In this document: positions 63,127 through 64,000 of the stretch, piece after piece
Numbering within the stretch: position 1 is the stretch's first letter
Layout of the letters: every line of letters starts with the position of its first letter
Assembly: GCF_000024185.1 (NCBI RefSeq)
Contig: NC_013790.1
Span: 1,263,501-1,327,500 of the forward strand
Length of the DNA: 64,000 nucleotides
Direction of reading: 5' to 3'
Source: Methanobrevibacter ruminantium M1
GTDB lineage: Archaea > Methanobacteriota > Methanobacteria > Methanobacteriales > Methanobacteriaceae
Made by a program: the position numbers and the translations under genes
The notes under the pieces: generated by a model
The model's input: the letters and a program-made list of their open reading frames with translations, nothing else
Told to the model about the DNA's origin: nothing
The model's database searches: none

Positions 63127-64000
63127 TTATTCGTTTTTTAAGCTATTAGCAGCCTCTTGACCTGCTAAGTATCCAGTTGAAAATGCTATCTGTAGGTTAT
63201 ATCCTCCAGTAGGTCCAGCTACTTCAAGAACTTCTCCTGCAAAGTATAATCCTTCCACATACTTGGATTCAAGTGTCTTTGCATCTATCTCCTTTGATTT
63301 GACTCCTCCAATGGTAACCTTTGCCAGGTCCATCTCAAGGGATTCTATCTCAAAGACATGCCTTTTAAGGTTTTCAGCCAATTTGTTCTTATCCTTTTTA
63401 GTAATGTTTGCCATAGTCTTCTTCGGATTGATGTCTATCTTCATTAGGAAATAATCAATAAAGTTATTTGGAAGGTATTTCTTCATATAGTTCTTTATTG
63501 CCATCTTTCCATTCTTCGGGCTGTCCTTTGTTATCTGGTTCTTTATATCTTCCTCTGTTAGATCTGGAGTAAAGTCGATTGTAATCCTGTTTGTAAAGAG
63601 TTCCAATTCCTCTATTTCATCTCTGCTCTTTAGGTTTAACTTGTCGTCAAGGACAGTTAAATCGGATTTTTCAAGCAATCTGTTGGACAAATCAATAATT
63701 GCAGGGCCTGTAAGGCCAAAGTGGCTAATCAAGATATCCCCTTTTACAGATATCTTTTTCTTCTTATCCTTAAATGAGACTTCAACATTCTCTAAAGTGA
63801 GTCCGGATAAGGTCTTAAGCAGAAAGTCATCAATATTGAATGAGACAAGTCCCGGCTTGATGTCTGTAATTGTATGATTCATGTGAGATGCTATTTTATA
63901 TCCATCTCCATCGGAACCTGTATTTGGATAGGTGATGCCTCCTGTAGATACTATAATCTTTGATGCATTTAATGATATCTTTTCATTTTCTATTTCAAAT
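63127..64000 (-). CDS. HI0933-type FAD-dependent oxidoreductase (partial)
   Basis: The frame stays open to the end of the window and reads upstream of the internal ATG at 63882 as KIIVSTGGITYPNTGSDGDG, which is the second dinucleotide-site motif of HI0933/YhiN flavoproteins. The C-terminus has GLYFAGEVLEVAGPTGGYNL plus QIAFSTGYLAGQEAA, the family's FAD-binding end. The N-terminal FAD loop lies beyond the window. The biochemical role of the family is not settled. Convergent with the DUF4012-like gene. Confidence 0.9.
   Translation of the reverse strand, partial: FEIENEKISLNASKIIVSTGGITYPNTGSDGDGYKIASHMNHTITDIKPGLVSFNIDDFLLKTLSGLTLENVEVSFKDKKKKISVKGDILISHFGLTGPAIIDLSNRLLEKSDLTVLDDKLNLKSRDEIEELELFTNRITIDFTPDLTEEDIKNQITKDSPKNGKMAIKNYMKKYLPNNFIDYFLMKIDINPKKTMANITKKDKNKLAENLKRHVFEIESLEMDLAKVTIGGVKSKEIDAKTLESKYVEGLYFAGEVLEVAGPTGGYNLQIAFSTGYLAGQEAANSLKNE

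Overview
The window is a 64 kb piece of a very AT-rich archaeal genome, almost certainly a methanogen of the order Methanobacteriales and most like Methanobrevibacter. Lineage markers are the archaeal primase small subunit, a class I CCA-adding enzyme, F420:NADP oxidoreductase, the methanogenesis marker MtxX, the archaeal aromatic pathway pair (ADTH synthase and dehydroquinate synthase II), pantoate kinase, and the archaeal riboflavin/F420 pathway reductase. Ribosome binding sites are strong (GGAGG, GGTGA). TATA-like boxes (TTTATATA) lie about 25 bases before likely RNA starts. Intergenic DNA is T-rich and full of short tandem repeats. No rRNA, recognisable tRNA or CRISPR array was seen.

Layout. 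1-1.9 kb: priS and a small membrane-anchored protein. 2.3-23.4 kb: three giant adhesin-like surface proteins in a row (about 1660, 2201 and 2917 aa), built from right-handed beta-helix modules, Ig-like repeats and Ser/Asn/Asp-rich stalks. The first is split by a run of nine G and looks phase-variable (or carries a homopolymer error). The third changes sharply in base composition two thirds of the way along. 24.3-25.1 kb: an Rpn-type PD-(D/E)XK nuclease. 25.1-26.1 kb: a gene-free stretch with a candidate structured RNA and a run of nine C. 26.1-29.5 kb: a DinG/XPD-type iron-sulfur helicase fused to a TPR-like tail. 29.5-32.6 kb: an accessory patch with a 25-residue zinc-ribbon protein, a DUF2080-like protein, three unrecognised acidic proteins and operator-like palindromes.

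32.8-43.8 kb: sstT, cca, a MarR regulator, a small repeat protein, a 3-hydroxyacyl-CoA dehydrogenase-like protein, npdG, an IS1182-type insertion sequence with inverted repeats and a probable TTAT target duplication, a TDT transporter and two tandem nitroreductases. 43.9-57.1 kb: core metabolism, namely thpR, aroA', aroB', hemL, a DUF4012-like membrane protein, a methyltransferase, an MFS transporter, an iron-sulfur flavoprotein, mtxX, uppS, a TatD hydrolase and arfC. Four of these genes end directly in copies of one conserved hairpin element. 57.1-64 kb: a 48-base tandem array made from the arfC 3' end, two DtxR-type operators with basic micro-proteins, a PHP phosphatase, pantoate kinase, a small methyltransferase-like protein, a second DUF4012-like protein and the end of an HI0933-type flavoprotein.

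How it fits together. The core genes feed aromatic amino acids, tetrapyrroles (F430, cobamides), flavin/F420, CoA and the polyprenyl carrier for the cell wall. The adhesins probably decide contact with partners or hosts. The least explained features are regulatory or RNA-level: the G9 switch, a GTTTACTATTTATT motif repeated every 41 bases at two distant promoters, two candidate structured RNAs, the 3'-end hairpin family with a compensatory base change, and tandem duplications of gene tails.
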